Below are positions 1-5,957 of a stretch of DNA of 7,886 nucleotides, one piece after another; the stretch's first letter is position 1, and each line of letters opens with the position of its first letter. The notes beneath the pieces were generated by a model. It worked only from the letters and a program-made list of their open reading frames with translations. It had not been told where the DNA came from and ran no database searches. Made by a program: the position numbers and the translations under genes. This stretch comes from a bacterium (GTDB lineage: Bacteria; Krumholzibacteriota; Krumholzibacteriia; Krumholzibacteriales; Krumholzibacteriaceae): assembly GCA_017885175.1 (NCBI GenBank), contig JAFNGP010000278.1, positions 7,480-15,365 of the forward strand, in the 5' to 3' direction.

Positions 1-3
1 GCA

Positions 4-23
4 GCGAGCCTTGCTCGCGAGCA
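4..23. repeat. Overlapping inverted repeats at the left edge
   Basis: GCGAGC at 4-9 pairs with GCTCGC at 13-18 across a three-base loop. It overlaps a perfect 12-base palindrome, TGCTCGCGAGCA, at 12-23. The pair lies about 45 bases beyond the stop codon of the minus-strand phosphoesterase and could be part of its transcript end. However, no T-tract follows on either strand and GC-rich DNA makes such palindromes common by chance. Nothing else is recognisable in bases 1-68. Confidence 0.2.
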
Positions 24-68
24 CGTGCGGGGCGCAATGGGCGACAGGACCCGCGCGGTGAGTGGACG

Positions 69-563
69 CTACTTCAGCGCGTAGTGCTTCGCCTCTCCCG
101 TCGCGAGATCGAAGACGATCCACCCGGGGGGCTCGAGAAGCCCCATGAGCTCCCCGGGATTGACCAGCCACGTCGAGCCGACCCGCTCGATCTTCATCCG
201 GTGCGTGTGCCCGTAGAATACGGCCGTGTACTTCCCGGTGCACGCGAGGCCGCGCGCGAACTCGGGGCGATGCGTGAAGGCGACTTCGCCGTCATCGGTC
301 TCGACGAAACCGACTTCGCCGTGAAGCTTCACGTTCGGGAATTTCTTCGAGGCGACGTTGTTGATCGTGTACCGGTCCCCCTCGTTGTTGCCGAAGACGA
401 CGTGCACGGGCCCCTTGAACGCGGCGAACCGGTCGATGACGAACGGGGAGACAAGGTCCCCGCAGTGGAAAAGCGCCGAGACGCCGAGCGAGTTGATTTC
501 GACGAGCGCAGCCTCGAGATTCTCGAGGTGATCGTGCGTATCGCTGATGACGGCCACTTTCAT
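69..563 (-). CDS. YfcE/MJ0936-type metallophosphoesterase
   Basis: A 164-residue single-domain calcineurin-like phosphoesterase, presumably cytosolic because no signal peptide or membrane segment is visible. The metal-binding blocks occur in family order: D-T-H at residues 8-10 (strand 1), C-G-D at 34-36, G-N-N at 58-60, an isolated T-H at 97-98, and G-H-T-H at 118-121. Together they would hold two divalent metals for phosphodiester or phosphomonoester hydrolysis. Length and block spacing match the compact YfcE/MJ0936 family (COG0622), whose members show phosphodiesterase activity in vitro but whose natural substrate is mostly unknown. The fourth block reads T-H-R-P where H-G-H is common, a mild divergence near the active site. 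The ATG at 563 is chosen because AAGGA lies six bases upstream and the first strand begins immediately; a longer upstream reading of the same frame is antisense to the glycosyltransferase gene and is not credible. The gene diverges from the glycosyltransferase gene. Confidence 0.93.
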   Translation of the reverse strand: MKVAVISDTHDHLENLEAALVEINSLGVSALFHCGDLVSPFVIDRFAAFKGPVHVVFGNNEGDRYTINNVASKKFPNVKLHGEVGFVETDDGEVAFTHRPEFARGLACTGKYTAVFYGHTHRMKIERVGSTWLVNPGELMGLLEPPGWIVFDLATGEAKHYALK

Positions 564-591
564 CGAAGTTCCTTTCTCTCCTGACGCGCCC

Positions 592-600
592 AGTATACCA
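592..600 (-). promoter_or_regulatory. Extended -10 promoter element for the phosphoesterase gene
   Basis: Read on the minus strand this is TGGTATACT, a full extended -10 (TG-N followed by a hexamer one base off TATAAT). No convincing -35 hexamer lies 17 bases upstream, as is usual for extended -10 promoters. Transcription would begin near base 585, leaving a leader of roughly 20 bases that carries the AAGGA ribosome binding site. The call assumes housekeeping sigma recognition in this organism. Confidence 0.5.
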
Positions 601-710
601 GAAAACCCGTCCGCGTGGCGAGCAGGGCGCCGTATGGCACGCCTCTTGAATTCCGGCCAATCGGAGAGGGCGCGTGCCTTCCGTTTAATCCACCGGTGAG
701 AGGACCTGTA

Positions 711-2588
711 ATGCCGCGAACGGAGAAAGCAAAACTCATTACTATGGAAGAACTTAGAGAAATGCGCAGGGGCTCGATCAGCGTCTGCATGATCGCCCGC
801 GACGAGGAAGAACACATCGGCGAGGCCCTCGCGAGTGTAAAGGATCTTGCCGATGAGATGATAGTTGTCGATACAGGTTCGAAGGACGCCTCGATCCACG
901 AGGCGAGGAAGCTCGGGGCGAAGGTCTACGAGATTCCCTGGAACAACGATTTCAGCGAGGCCCGGAACTTCGCCCTGTCGAAGGCGACGCGGGAGTGGAT
1001 TCTCGTCCTCGACGCGGACGAGCGTATTTCCCGCGACGACCACGAGAAGATCCGCGTTCTCGTGCGCGAAGCGGAACCGGCGGCTTTCATGTTCGAGCAG
1101 CGCACGTACACGAACGCCTCGTGCGGCCCGGGGCTCCGGACGCAGTCCGACCCGGACGACGCGTCGACTGCGTGCGCCGCGCGTTTCAGCGATCGCCAGA
1201 TCAGGCTCTTTCGCGCCGACGCGGGCGTTCGCTACGCATGCGAGATTCACGAAAACGTCGAGGAATCGCTCATGCTGGCCGGCATCCCCGTGCGCGAGAG
1301 CGGCCTCGTGATTCATCACTACGGAAGGATCGCGCCATCGGCCCGCGTCTACCGGAAAGCGGCGGCCTGGCTGGCGCTCGAGCGGGAAGGCGTCGGGGCA
1401 TGCCCCGGCGCGTCCATGTACCTCTACGAGATTGCGGTCCAGCTTCTCGAGCTCGGCAAGGTCGACGGCGCGCTCGCTCACGCCGAAGTGGCGCTCGATC
1501 TCGATCCGCAGCGCTGGGAATTCTGGAATATCGCGGGGCTCGCGCGGCTGAGAAGCGGCGGCAGGGAAAAGGCGATCTCGTGCTTTCGCGACGGGCTGCG
1601 CGCGGCGGGGGAGGCGCACGCCGAGCTCAGCAACAACATGGGCGTCGCGCTGATGGAAAACGGCGAGAGCGCCGAGGCGCTCCTCCATTTCGAGCGGGCC
1701 CTCGAGCTCGACGGGGACAACGCCGACATACTCCGGAACGCGGCTTCCGCGTGCGCCCTCGTCGGCGAGCTCGACCGGGGGCTCGAATATGTCGCTCGTT
1801 CGCTCTCGAAGGATCCCTTCGCGGCGCACTCGCATGCGATCCACGCCGATATCCGTTACCGGCTGAACGACTGCGCCGCCGCGGCGCGCATTCTCGAGGC
1901 GATGCGGTTTCTTTCCGATACGCCGTTCAAGGTATACCTCAAGGTCATTCAGCTCTACACCCGCATGCACATGATCGACGAGGCGGACGCGATCGTTCGG
2001 AGCGCGCTGGAGGAATTCCCCGAGCGGGAGGACCTCATCTATCTCGCGGGCAAGATCGCGGAGCTGCATGGAGACGACGATCGCGCGCTCGCCCTCTACC
2101 GGCGCGCTCTCGCCGCCGATCCGGGGCACGCCGACGCGCTCTCGAGTCTCGGCTGCATCCATGAGCGGAGATCGAACCTCGACGACGCGCTCGCGGCGTT
2201 TCGGGAAGCGCTTCGCCTCAAACCGCACGACGCGCAGCTCGAGGTGAACGTCGGCATCGTTCTCGACAAGCTCGGCCGGATCGAAGAGGCCGGACGCCAT
2301 TTCGAGAACGTGCTGGGGAAGGAAGAGGAGTCCGGATTCGCCTGCAACGCTCTCGGATGCCATCTCGCCAAAGTGAACAAGTTCGACGAGGCGCTCGTCT
2401 ATTTCTCGAAGGCGGTCGAGCTGGAATCGAACAACGCGATGTATTACCAGAACCTCGGTCTCGCCTGCGAGAAGATGAAGCTGAACGACAGGGCGGCCGC
2501 GGTCTACGAGCGCATGGCGACGATCGATCCGGGGACGACCCCGTTCGTGCGCGAGAGGCTCAGCCGGCTTAAAAATCCCATCGGGTAA
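711..2588 (+). CDS. Family-2 glycosyltransferase fused to TPR repeats
   Basis: A 625-residue cytosolic protein. Residues about 22-205 are a GT-A-fold family-2 glycosyltransferase of the WaaE/beta-4-glucosyltransferase-like group: nucleotide-binding start S-V-C-M-I-A-R-D-E-E (24-33), V-V-D-T-G-S-K-D (52-59), W-N-N-D-F-S-E-A-R-N (77-86), the metal-binding D-A-D at 101-103, I-H-E-N (179-182) and H-H-Y-G (202-205). It would transfer a sugar from a nucleotide-sugar donor. Residues about 234-609 hold about eleven 34-residue TPR units, recognisable by the G/A-spaced helices and closing D-P or similar turns, which probably bind a protein partner or acceptor. The ATG at 711 is preceded by AGAGGA with about six bases of spacing; an in-frame ATG at 615 would add 32 residues with no homology-like features. 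A TTTAAT at 684-689 is a weak -10 candidate without a good -35. The same GT2-TPR layout occurs in bacterial protein-glycosylating enzymes such as SunS, but the acceptor here cannot be told. Confidence 0.88.
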   Translation: MPRTEKAKLITMEELREMRRGSISVCMIARDEEEHIGEALASVKDLADEMIVVDTGSKDASIHEARKLGAKVYEIPWNNDFSEARNFALSKATREWILVLDADERISRDDHEKIRVLVREAEPAAFMFEQRTYTNASCGPGLRTQSDPDDASTACAARFSDRQIRLFRADAGVRYACEIHENVEESLMLAGIPVRESGLVIHHYGRIAPSARVYRKAAAWLALEREGVGACPGASMYLYEIAVQLLELGKVDGALAHAEVALDLDPQRWEFWNIAGLARLRSGGREKAISCFRDGLRAAGEAHAELSNNMGVALMENGESAEALLHFERALELDGDNADILRNAASACALVGELDRGLEYVARSLSKDPFAAHSHAIHADIRYRLNDCAAAARILEAMRFLSDTPFKVYLKVIQLYTRMHMIDEADAIVRSALEEFPEREDLIYLAGKIAELHGDDDRALALYRRALAADPGHADALSSLGCIHERRSNLDDALAAFREALRLKPHDAQLEVNVGIVLDKLGRIEEAGRHFENVLGKEEESGFACNALGCHLAKVNKFDEALVYFSKAVELESNNAMYYQNLGLACEKMKLNDRAAAVYERMATIDPGTTPFVRERLSRLKNPIG

Positions 2589-2658
2589 AGGTGCCGGGCA
2601 TTCACGTTTCCTTCGCCGCAATATCCCGCCTTGAACAAAACATGCATTCCATGAGAAG

Positions 2659-2683
2659 ATGGGCGAACGATGACTTCGTCCGT
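2659..2683 (+). other. Possible leader hairpin upstream of the patatin gene
   Basis: GGGCGAA at 2661-2667 pairs with TTCGTCC at 2675-2681 (one G-T wobble) across a seven-base loop, extendable by two weaker pairs to 2659 and 2683. It ends 11 bases before the GGGAG ribosome binding site (2695-2699) of the next gene. No T-tract follows, so it is not a standard terminator of the glycosyltransferase transcript. It could be an mRNA leader structure or chance. In the rest of the 119-bp gap a TTGAAC at 2631-2636 resembles a -35, but no good -10 is at the right distance. Confidence 0.2.
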
Positions 2684-2707
2684 AAACATCGATCGGGAGC
2701 AGCGCGC

Positions 2708-3514
2708 ATGAAACGCTTCAAGATAGGGCTCGCCCTGAGCGGCGGAGTGGCGAAGAGCGTGGCGCACATCGGGGTTCTTCGCGCGCTCGTCGAACAGAAG
2801 ATCGATATCGACTATCTCGCCGGCACGAGCGGCGGCGCGCTCGTCGCTTCTTTCTTCGCCGCGGGAAAATCGATCGCCGAGCTCGAGGCGCTGGGCGCCG
2901 GCATGCACTGGAAGAACCTCGCCGGGATCACGGTGCCCCGCCTCGGGTTCCTTTCGGGCGAGAAGGTTCGAAGATTCATCGCGGACGAAATAGGGGACGT
3001 CGAGTTTCGCGATCTCAAGATTCCCGTGGCGATCGTCGCTTCCGATCTCACCGCGGGAGCGCGCAGGGTGTTCACCACGGGCAAGGTCGCGCTCGCTTGT
3101 CAGGCGAGCAGCGCGGTCCCCGAGTTCTACACGCCGGTCGAAATAGGCGGGCATCTCTTCATCGACGGCGGGCTCTCGGAGTACGTCCCCATCGAAGCCC
3201 TCGCTTCGCTCGGGGACATGTACCGGATCGGCGTCAACCTCGGGTACGAGAGCGGATCGAAGAAGAAGCCGCGCAATCTCATCGATGTGACCCTCGAGGT
3301 CACCAATTACATCTCGCAACAGAACGCCGCCATCTCGGAGCGGCACGCGGATTTCATGATCAGGCCGGATCTCGGCGCATTCACTCCGTTCGACCTCGAT
3401 CGGGCTTCCGAGATAATCAGGGCCGGGTACCTGTCGACGATGCGCGTTATCCCCGAGCTCAAGGCGGCGCTTCTCGCCCTCGGCTCGAACGCCGCCGCGG
3501 AGGATGCATCATGA
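2708..3514 (+). CDS. Patatin-like phospholipase (RssA-type)
   Basis: A 268-residue serine lipid acyl-hydrolase. All family blocks are visible. The Gly-rich oxyanion segment is L-S-G-G-V-A-K-S at 10-17, followed by A-H-I-G-V-L (19-24). The nucleophile elbow G-T-S-G-G is at 39-43 with Ser41. Block three, A-S-S-A-V-P-E-F, is at 133-140. The D-G-G at 153-155 carries the dyad aspartate, Asp153. The catalytic dyad is therefore intact. The oxyanion loop has K where many family members have R. No signal peptide or added domain is present, so it should act in the cytosol or on the inner face of the membrane. The ATG at 2708 is chosen because the first strand starts at once and GGGAG sits eight bases upstream; GTG 2591 and two in-frame ATGs would only add a non-conserved tail. 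Its stop overlaps the next start by four bases (ATGA), so the two hydrolases are translationally coupled. Substrate (phospholipid, other lipid ester) unknown. Confidence 0.9.
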   Translation: MKRFKIGLALSGGVAKSVAHIGVLRALVEQKIDIDYLAGTSGGALVASFFAAGKSIAELEALGAGMHWKNLAGITVPRLGFLSGEKVRRFIADEIGDVEFRDLKIPVAIVASDLTAGARRVFTTGKVALACQASSAVPEFYTPVEIGGHLFIDGGLSEYVPIEALASLGDMYRIGVNLGYESGSKKKPRNLIDVTLEVTNYISQQNAAISERHADFMIRPDLGAFTPFDLDRASEIIRAGYLSTMRVIPELKAALLALGSNAAAEDAS

Positions 3515-4356
3515 AGCTCGGCCAGTTCGATTTCAGGGCGATCGAGACGGGAACGTTCAGGCTCGACGGAGGGGCCATGTTCGGCGTCGTGCCGAAGGTC
3601 CTCTGGAGCAAGACGAACCCCGCCGACGAGAACAACCGGATCTCGATGGCGATGCGCGCCCTCTACGTCGAGGGGGGCGGTCGCCGGCTCGTCGTCGACA
3701 GCGGCTCGGGCACGAACTTCGGCGAGAAGATGACGCGCAACTATCAGATCGAGACGCAGGGGCTCCGGGCGGCGCTCGAGCGCGCGAACGTCGATCCGGA
3801 TTCGATCACCGACGCGGTCGCGACCCATCTCCATTTCGACCACGCGGGAGGATTCTGCTACCGCGCGGTCGGGGGCGAGATCAGGATTTCCCTGCCCCGG
3901 GCGAATCACCATATCCAGCGCCGGCAGTGGGAAACGGCTCTCAATCCGACCGAGAAGGACCGCGCGAGCTTTTTCCCCGAGTACCTTCTCCCGATCGACA
4001 AGGCGGGACTCCTGAGGCTCGCGGACGGCGTCGTCGAGGTATTCCCGGGCGTCACGCTCATCCCCACCGACGGACACACCTTCGGGCACCAGGTCGTTCT
4101 CGTATCGACCGCCGGGGGAAGCCTGCTCTATTGCGGCGATCTCATTCCGCTCGCCTCGCACGTCAATCTGCCCTACATCATGGCGTACGATCATTTTCCT
4201 CTCAAGACGCTCGAAGAGAAGCGGCAGATGCTCGGCAGGGCCGCCGACGAGGGATGGATTCTGTTCTTCGAGCACGATCCGGATATCGCCGCCGCTCGCG
4301 TCGCGCGGACCGATTCGGACGGGTATAGGATCACGGATATCGTGGAGATCGGGTAG
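3511..4356 (+). CDS. MBL-fold hydrolase, YtnP/AHL-lactonase-like
   Basis: A 281-residue metallo-beta-lactamase-fold enzyme with no signal peptide. The di-metal site is complete: H-L-H-F-D-H at 106-111 (His106, His108, Asp110, His111), His189 in G-H-T-F-G-H, Asp210 in C-G-D and His255 in F-E-H-D. The spacing from His189 to Asp210 to His255 is nearly the same as in the lactonase AiiA, and the G-D-L-I-P and F-F-E-H-D-P segments resemble YtnP-type proteins. Lactone hydrolysis, possibly of acyl-homoserine lactones, is therefore a reasonable guess. AiiA has a tyrosine three residues after the bridging Asp; here that position is Pro213, so the catalytic details differ and other esters or lactones are possible. 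GGAGG at 3499-3503, seven bases before the ATG, sets the start. It overlaps the patatin gene by four bases and ends six bases before the sigma factor. Confidence 0.85.
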   Translation: MKLGQFDFRAIETGTFRLDGGAMFGVVPKVLWSKTNPADENNRISMAMRALYVEGGGRRLVVDSGSGTNFGEKMTRNYQIETQGLRAALERANVDPDSITDAVATHLHFDHAGGFCYRAVGGEIRISLPRANHHIQRRQWETALNPTEKDRASFFPEYLLPIDKAGLLRLADGVVEVFPGVTLIPTDGHTFGHQVVLVSTAGGSLLYCGDLIPLASHVNLPYIMAYDHFPLKTLEEKRQMLGRAADEGWILFFEHDPDIAAARVARTDSDGYRITDIVEIG

Positions 4357-4362
4357 CGCTCC

Positions 4363-4917
4363 ATGAACGATGACGCGGATCTGATGCGGCGCATCGCCGG
4401 CGGGGAATCGGACGCCTTTCGCGTCCTCGTCGAGCGCTACGAAAGAATCGGCTACAATTTCTTCCTGCGCCTCACCGGCGTTTCCGAGGACGCCGAGGAT
4501 CTCACCCAGGAGCTCTTCATCGCCGTTTTCCGCTCGGCAGGCCGATACCGTCCCGATGCGCCGTTCAAGGCTTTTTTCTACCGGATCGCCTCGAATCTGT
4601 CGGCGAGCCATCTGAGAAAGAGGAAGCTCAGGGCGGCGCAGTCGATCGACGAAATGGTCGAACGGGGTTTCGACGCGGCATCCGCCCGGCATGAGGACGA
4701 TCCGGCTCTCTCCCTCGACGGCCGGGAGATGCGGCGTCGCTACGAAGAGGCCCTCGCCGGACTCCCGCGCGACTGGCGAATCGCCCTCGAGCTCAGGGTC
4801 GCGGGGGAGCTCACGTACGAAGAGATCGCCGGGGCGATGGGCAAGAGCGTTTCGGCCGTCGAGTCGATTCTCGTCAGGGCGCGGGAGAGGATAGCGGAGA
4901 AACTGGACGAGGGATGA
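4363..4917 (+). CDS. ECF RNA polymerase sigma factor
   Basis: A 184-residue sigma-70-family protein with only regions 2 and 4, the hallmark of the extracytoplasmic-function group. Region 2 spans about 14-85 and includes the core-binding and -10-recognition helix D-A-E-D-L-T-Q-E-L-F at 43-52. Region 4 spans about 126-178, with L-P-R-D-W-R-I-A-L-E-L-R followed by the helix-turn-helix T-Y-E-E-I-A-G-A-M-G (151-160) and S-V-S-A-V-E-S. It should direct RNA polymerase to a stress-specific promoter set and be held inactive by the anti-sigma factor encoded next. The ATG at 4363 has only a distant GGAG and sits six bases after the upstream stop, suggesting translation coupled to the MBL gene. An internal ATG at 4384 would cut into the first helix. 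I could not identify an ECF-type promoter close upstream. Confidence 0.93.
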   Translation: MNDDADLMRRIAGGESDAFRVLVERYERIGYNFFLRLTGVSEDAEDLTQELFIAVFRSAGRYRPDAPFKAFFYRIASNLSASHLRKRKLRAAQSIDEMVERGFDAASARHEDDPALSLDGREMRRRYEEALAGLPRDWRIALELRVAGELTYEEIAGAMGKSVSAVESILVRARERIAEKLDEG

Positions 4918-4940
4918 ATATTCTTCGTTTTATCCGCAGG

Positions 4941-4962
4941 ATGTCGCGATCTCGCGCGATGT
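4941..4962 (+). other. Hairpin in the sigma/anti-sigma gap
   Basis: ATGTCGCG at 4941-4948 pairs with CGCGATGT at 4955-4962 across the loop ATCTCG; six Watson-Crick and two wobble pairs give an eight-pair stem. It stands between the sigma stop and the anti-sigma ribosome binding site (4974-4979), in the longest gap of an otherwise overlapping gene run. It could tune the sigma to anti-sigma ratio by processing or partial attenuation, though no T-tract follows. The role is inferred. Confidence 0.35.
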
Positions 4963-4973
4963 AACGTAGTAAG

Positions 4974-4979
4974 AGGAGG
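4974..4979 (+). promoter_or_regulatory. Strong ribosome binding site of the anti-sigma gene
   Basis: A perfect AGGAGG eight bases before ATG 4988. It contrasts with the poor site of the sigma gene just upstream, so the anti-sigma factor may be made in excess over the sigma factor. Confidence 0.7.
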
Positions 4980-4987
4980 AGCCCGGT

Positions 4988-5440
4988 ATGGATTGCCGGA
5001 AAATTCGCAGAATGGTTTCCCGGGAGCTCGACGGGGCGCTCGATGGAGCAGGGCGGGCGGATCTCGATTCGCATCTCGCGTTATGCGCGGGATGCCGCCG
5101 ATTCAGGGATCTGTCGCTCGCCGGCCTTTCGATTCACCGCTCCGTGAAAGAGGCTGATCCGCCCCCTTCGCTTCTTCCGTCGATACTGGCGGCCGTCGAG
5201 GCAGGGCCGCGGTGGGGATGGATGCACGGATGGCTCAGGATCGCGGTTCCAGCAGCCGTGGCGGCGGCCGCCGTTTTCGGCGTCTGGGTCGGGGGCCTCA
5301 TGCACGAGAGCTACTCGCCGGCGACCGCGGGAAACCAGACGGACGTTCTCGAGCTCACGTATCTCGACGAATATCCGCCCGGCTCGTTGGGCGATATCCT
5401 CATGACCTCGAGTGGAGGAGGCGGAGATGAGCAGAGATAG
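4988..5440 (+). CDS. Zinc-finger transmembrane anti-sigma factor
   Basis: A 150-residue membrane protein. The N-terminal cytosolic part (1-60) is a zf-HC2/ZAS-type anti-sigma domain: Cys3, then S-H-L-A-L-C-A-G-C at 28-36 giving His29-X3-Cys33-X2-Cys36, the classic zinc-binding set of ZAS proteins. Residues about 84-104 form one Ala/Val-rich transmembrane helix. The remaining 45 residues should lie in the periplasm and end in a Gly-rich tail. It should sequester the ECF sigma factor encoded directly upstream and release it on a signal. Cys ligands make a redox or metal trigger possible, while the periplasmic tail could receive a signal from the sensor-like protein encoded next. The 3' end overlaps that next gene by 14 bases. 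Start chosen by the perfect AGGAGG and the typical M-D-C start of this family. Confidence 0.88.
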   Translation: MDCRKIRRMVSRELDGALDGAGRADLDSHLALCAGCRRFRDLSLAGLSIHRSVKEADPPPSLLPSILAAVEAGPRWGWMHGWLRIAVPAAVAAAAVFGVWVGGLMHESYSPATAGNQTDVLELTYLDEYPPGSLGDILMTSSGGGGDEQR

Positions 5441-5957
5441 CTTGAAGATCGCGCTCGTGTTGTCTCTCGCCTTCAACATGGCCGTGATCGGCGCGTTTGC
5501 GTTCGGTCTGGCCCGCGGAAGCGGGCCCGGAAGGTTCGGTCCCCCGCCGGGAGGCGGGCCGGGAGATCCTTTCGGCGGGCGCTGCAATCGCCTCGCGAAA
5601 CAGATCGGCATGCCCCGCGAGCGAGCCCTGCGTTTCTCTCGCATCATGGCGGATTCGGCCGAGGGCATGAGGGATCTGCGGGGAAGTCTGAAGAAGGCGC
5701 GGGGGGAGCTCGCCGCGCTCATCGGAGCGAGCGAACCGGACGAGATGGCGATCATGGCGAAGGTCGATGAGATATCGGCAATCCAGGGCCAACTGGAGAG
5801 AAGGCTTATCCACCGGGTTCTCGGTGTGAGCTCGACCCTCCGACCGCAGGAGCGGGAGAGGTTCATGCGCGTGATTCGAATCCAATGCGGTGGATGCGAC
5901 AGCGGTGTTCCGGAATGCCCCGAAGGGGCGGGAAAGGAAAGTGAGGTCAGAAGATGA
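5427..5957 (+). CDS. Membrane-anchored heavy-metal-sensor-like protein (Spy/CnrX-like)
   Basis: A 176-residue protein with an N-terminal hydrophobic helix (about 7-29) lacking a clear cleavage site, then a Gly/Pro-rich linker (31-52) and a helical periplasmic domain (about 55-150). The helical part, with R-E-R-A-L-R-F early, long charged helices and L-R-P-Q-E-R-E-R-F at 138-146, resembles the 'heavy-metal resistance'/periplasmic metal sensor family (PF13801) that includes CnrX- and ZraP-like proteins. Metal-ligand candidates are several Met, a single His (129) and Cys53, Cys154, Cys157 and Cys164, the last three forming a CXXC plus one near the C-terminus. CnrX uses several His ligands, so the ligand set here would differ. 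The ATG at 5427 is preceded by AGGAGG (5416-5421); a GTG at 5412 would add five acidic residues. It overlaps the anti-sigma gene by 14 bases and the next gene by four. Sensing the signal and relieving the anti-sigma factor is an inference from order and topology. Confidence 0.75.
   Translation: MSRDSLKIALVLSLAFNMAVIGAFAFGLARGSGPGRFGPPPGGGPGDPFGGRCNRLAKQIGMPRERALRFSRIMADSAEGMRDLRGSLKKARGELAALIGASEPDEMAIMAKVDEISAIQGQLERRLIHRVLGVSSTLRPQERERFMRVIRIQCGGCDSGVPECPEGAGKESEVRR

Noticed and set aside
1..84. An open plus-strand frame ending in TAG at 82-84 that could be the C-terminal 27 residues of a gene entering from the left
   Set aside because: Too short to judge by composition or motif, and a second plus-strand frame is also open here. 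It would overlap the phosphoesterase stop by 16 bases. Possible but not supported.
563..590. GGAACTT on the minus strand just before the phosphoesterase start, matching a RpoE-type -35 box
   Set aside because: It lies within the ribosome binding site, so a matching -10 would fall inside the coding region; AAGGA as a ribosome binding site explains it better.
69..2621. An 850-codon open frame on the minus strand running through the whole glycosyltransferase gene into the phosphoesterase
   Set aside because: Only its last 164 codons (69-563) have domain motifs and a ribosome binding site. The rest is antisense to a clearly recognisable GT2-TPR gene, has Arg/Glu-rich composition typical of the antisense of GC-rich genes, and contains no motif.
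2591..2707. A 39-residue N-terminal extension of the patatin protein from GTG 2591
   Set aside because: The patatin fold starts directly at the ATG at 2708, which has its own GGGAG; the upstream residues have no hydrophobic or conserved character.
3307..4692. A 461-codon open frame on the minus strand opposite the MBL and sigma genes
   Set aside because: Antisense shadow of two genes with complete catalytic and DNA-binding motifs; its translation is Arg/Glu-rich without recognisable domains.
4941..4964. A seven-codon mini-ORF (ATG to TAA) in the gap between sigma and anti-sigma genes, as a possible leader peptide
   Set aside because: It has no properly spaced ribosome binding site, no codon run of regulatory meaning, and its bases are explained by the hairpin.
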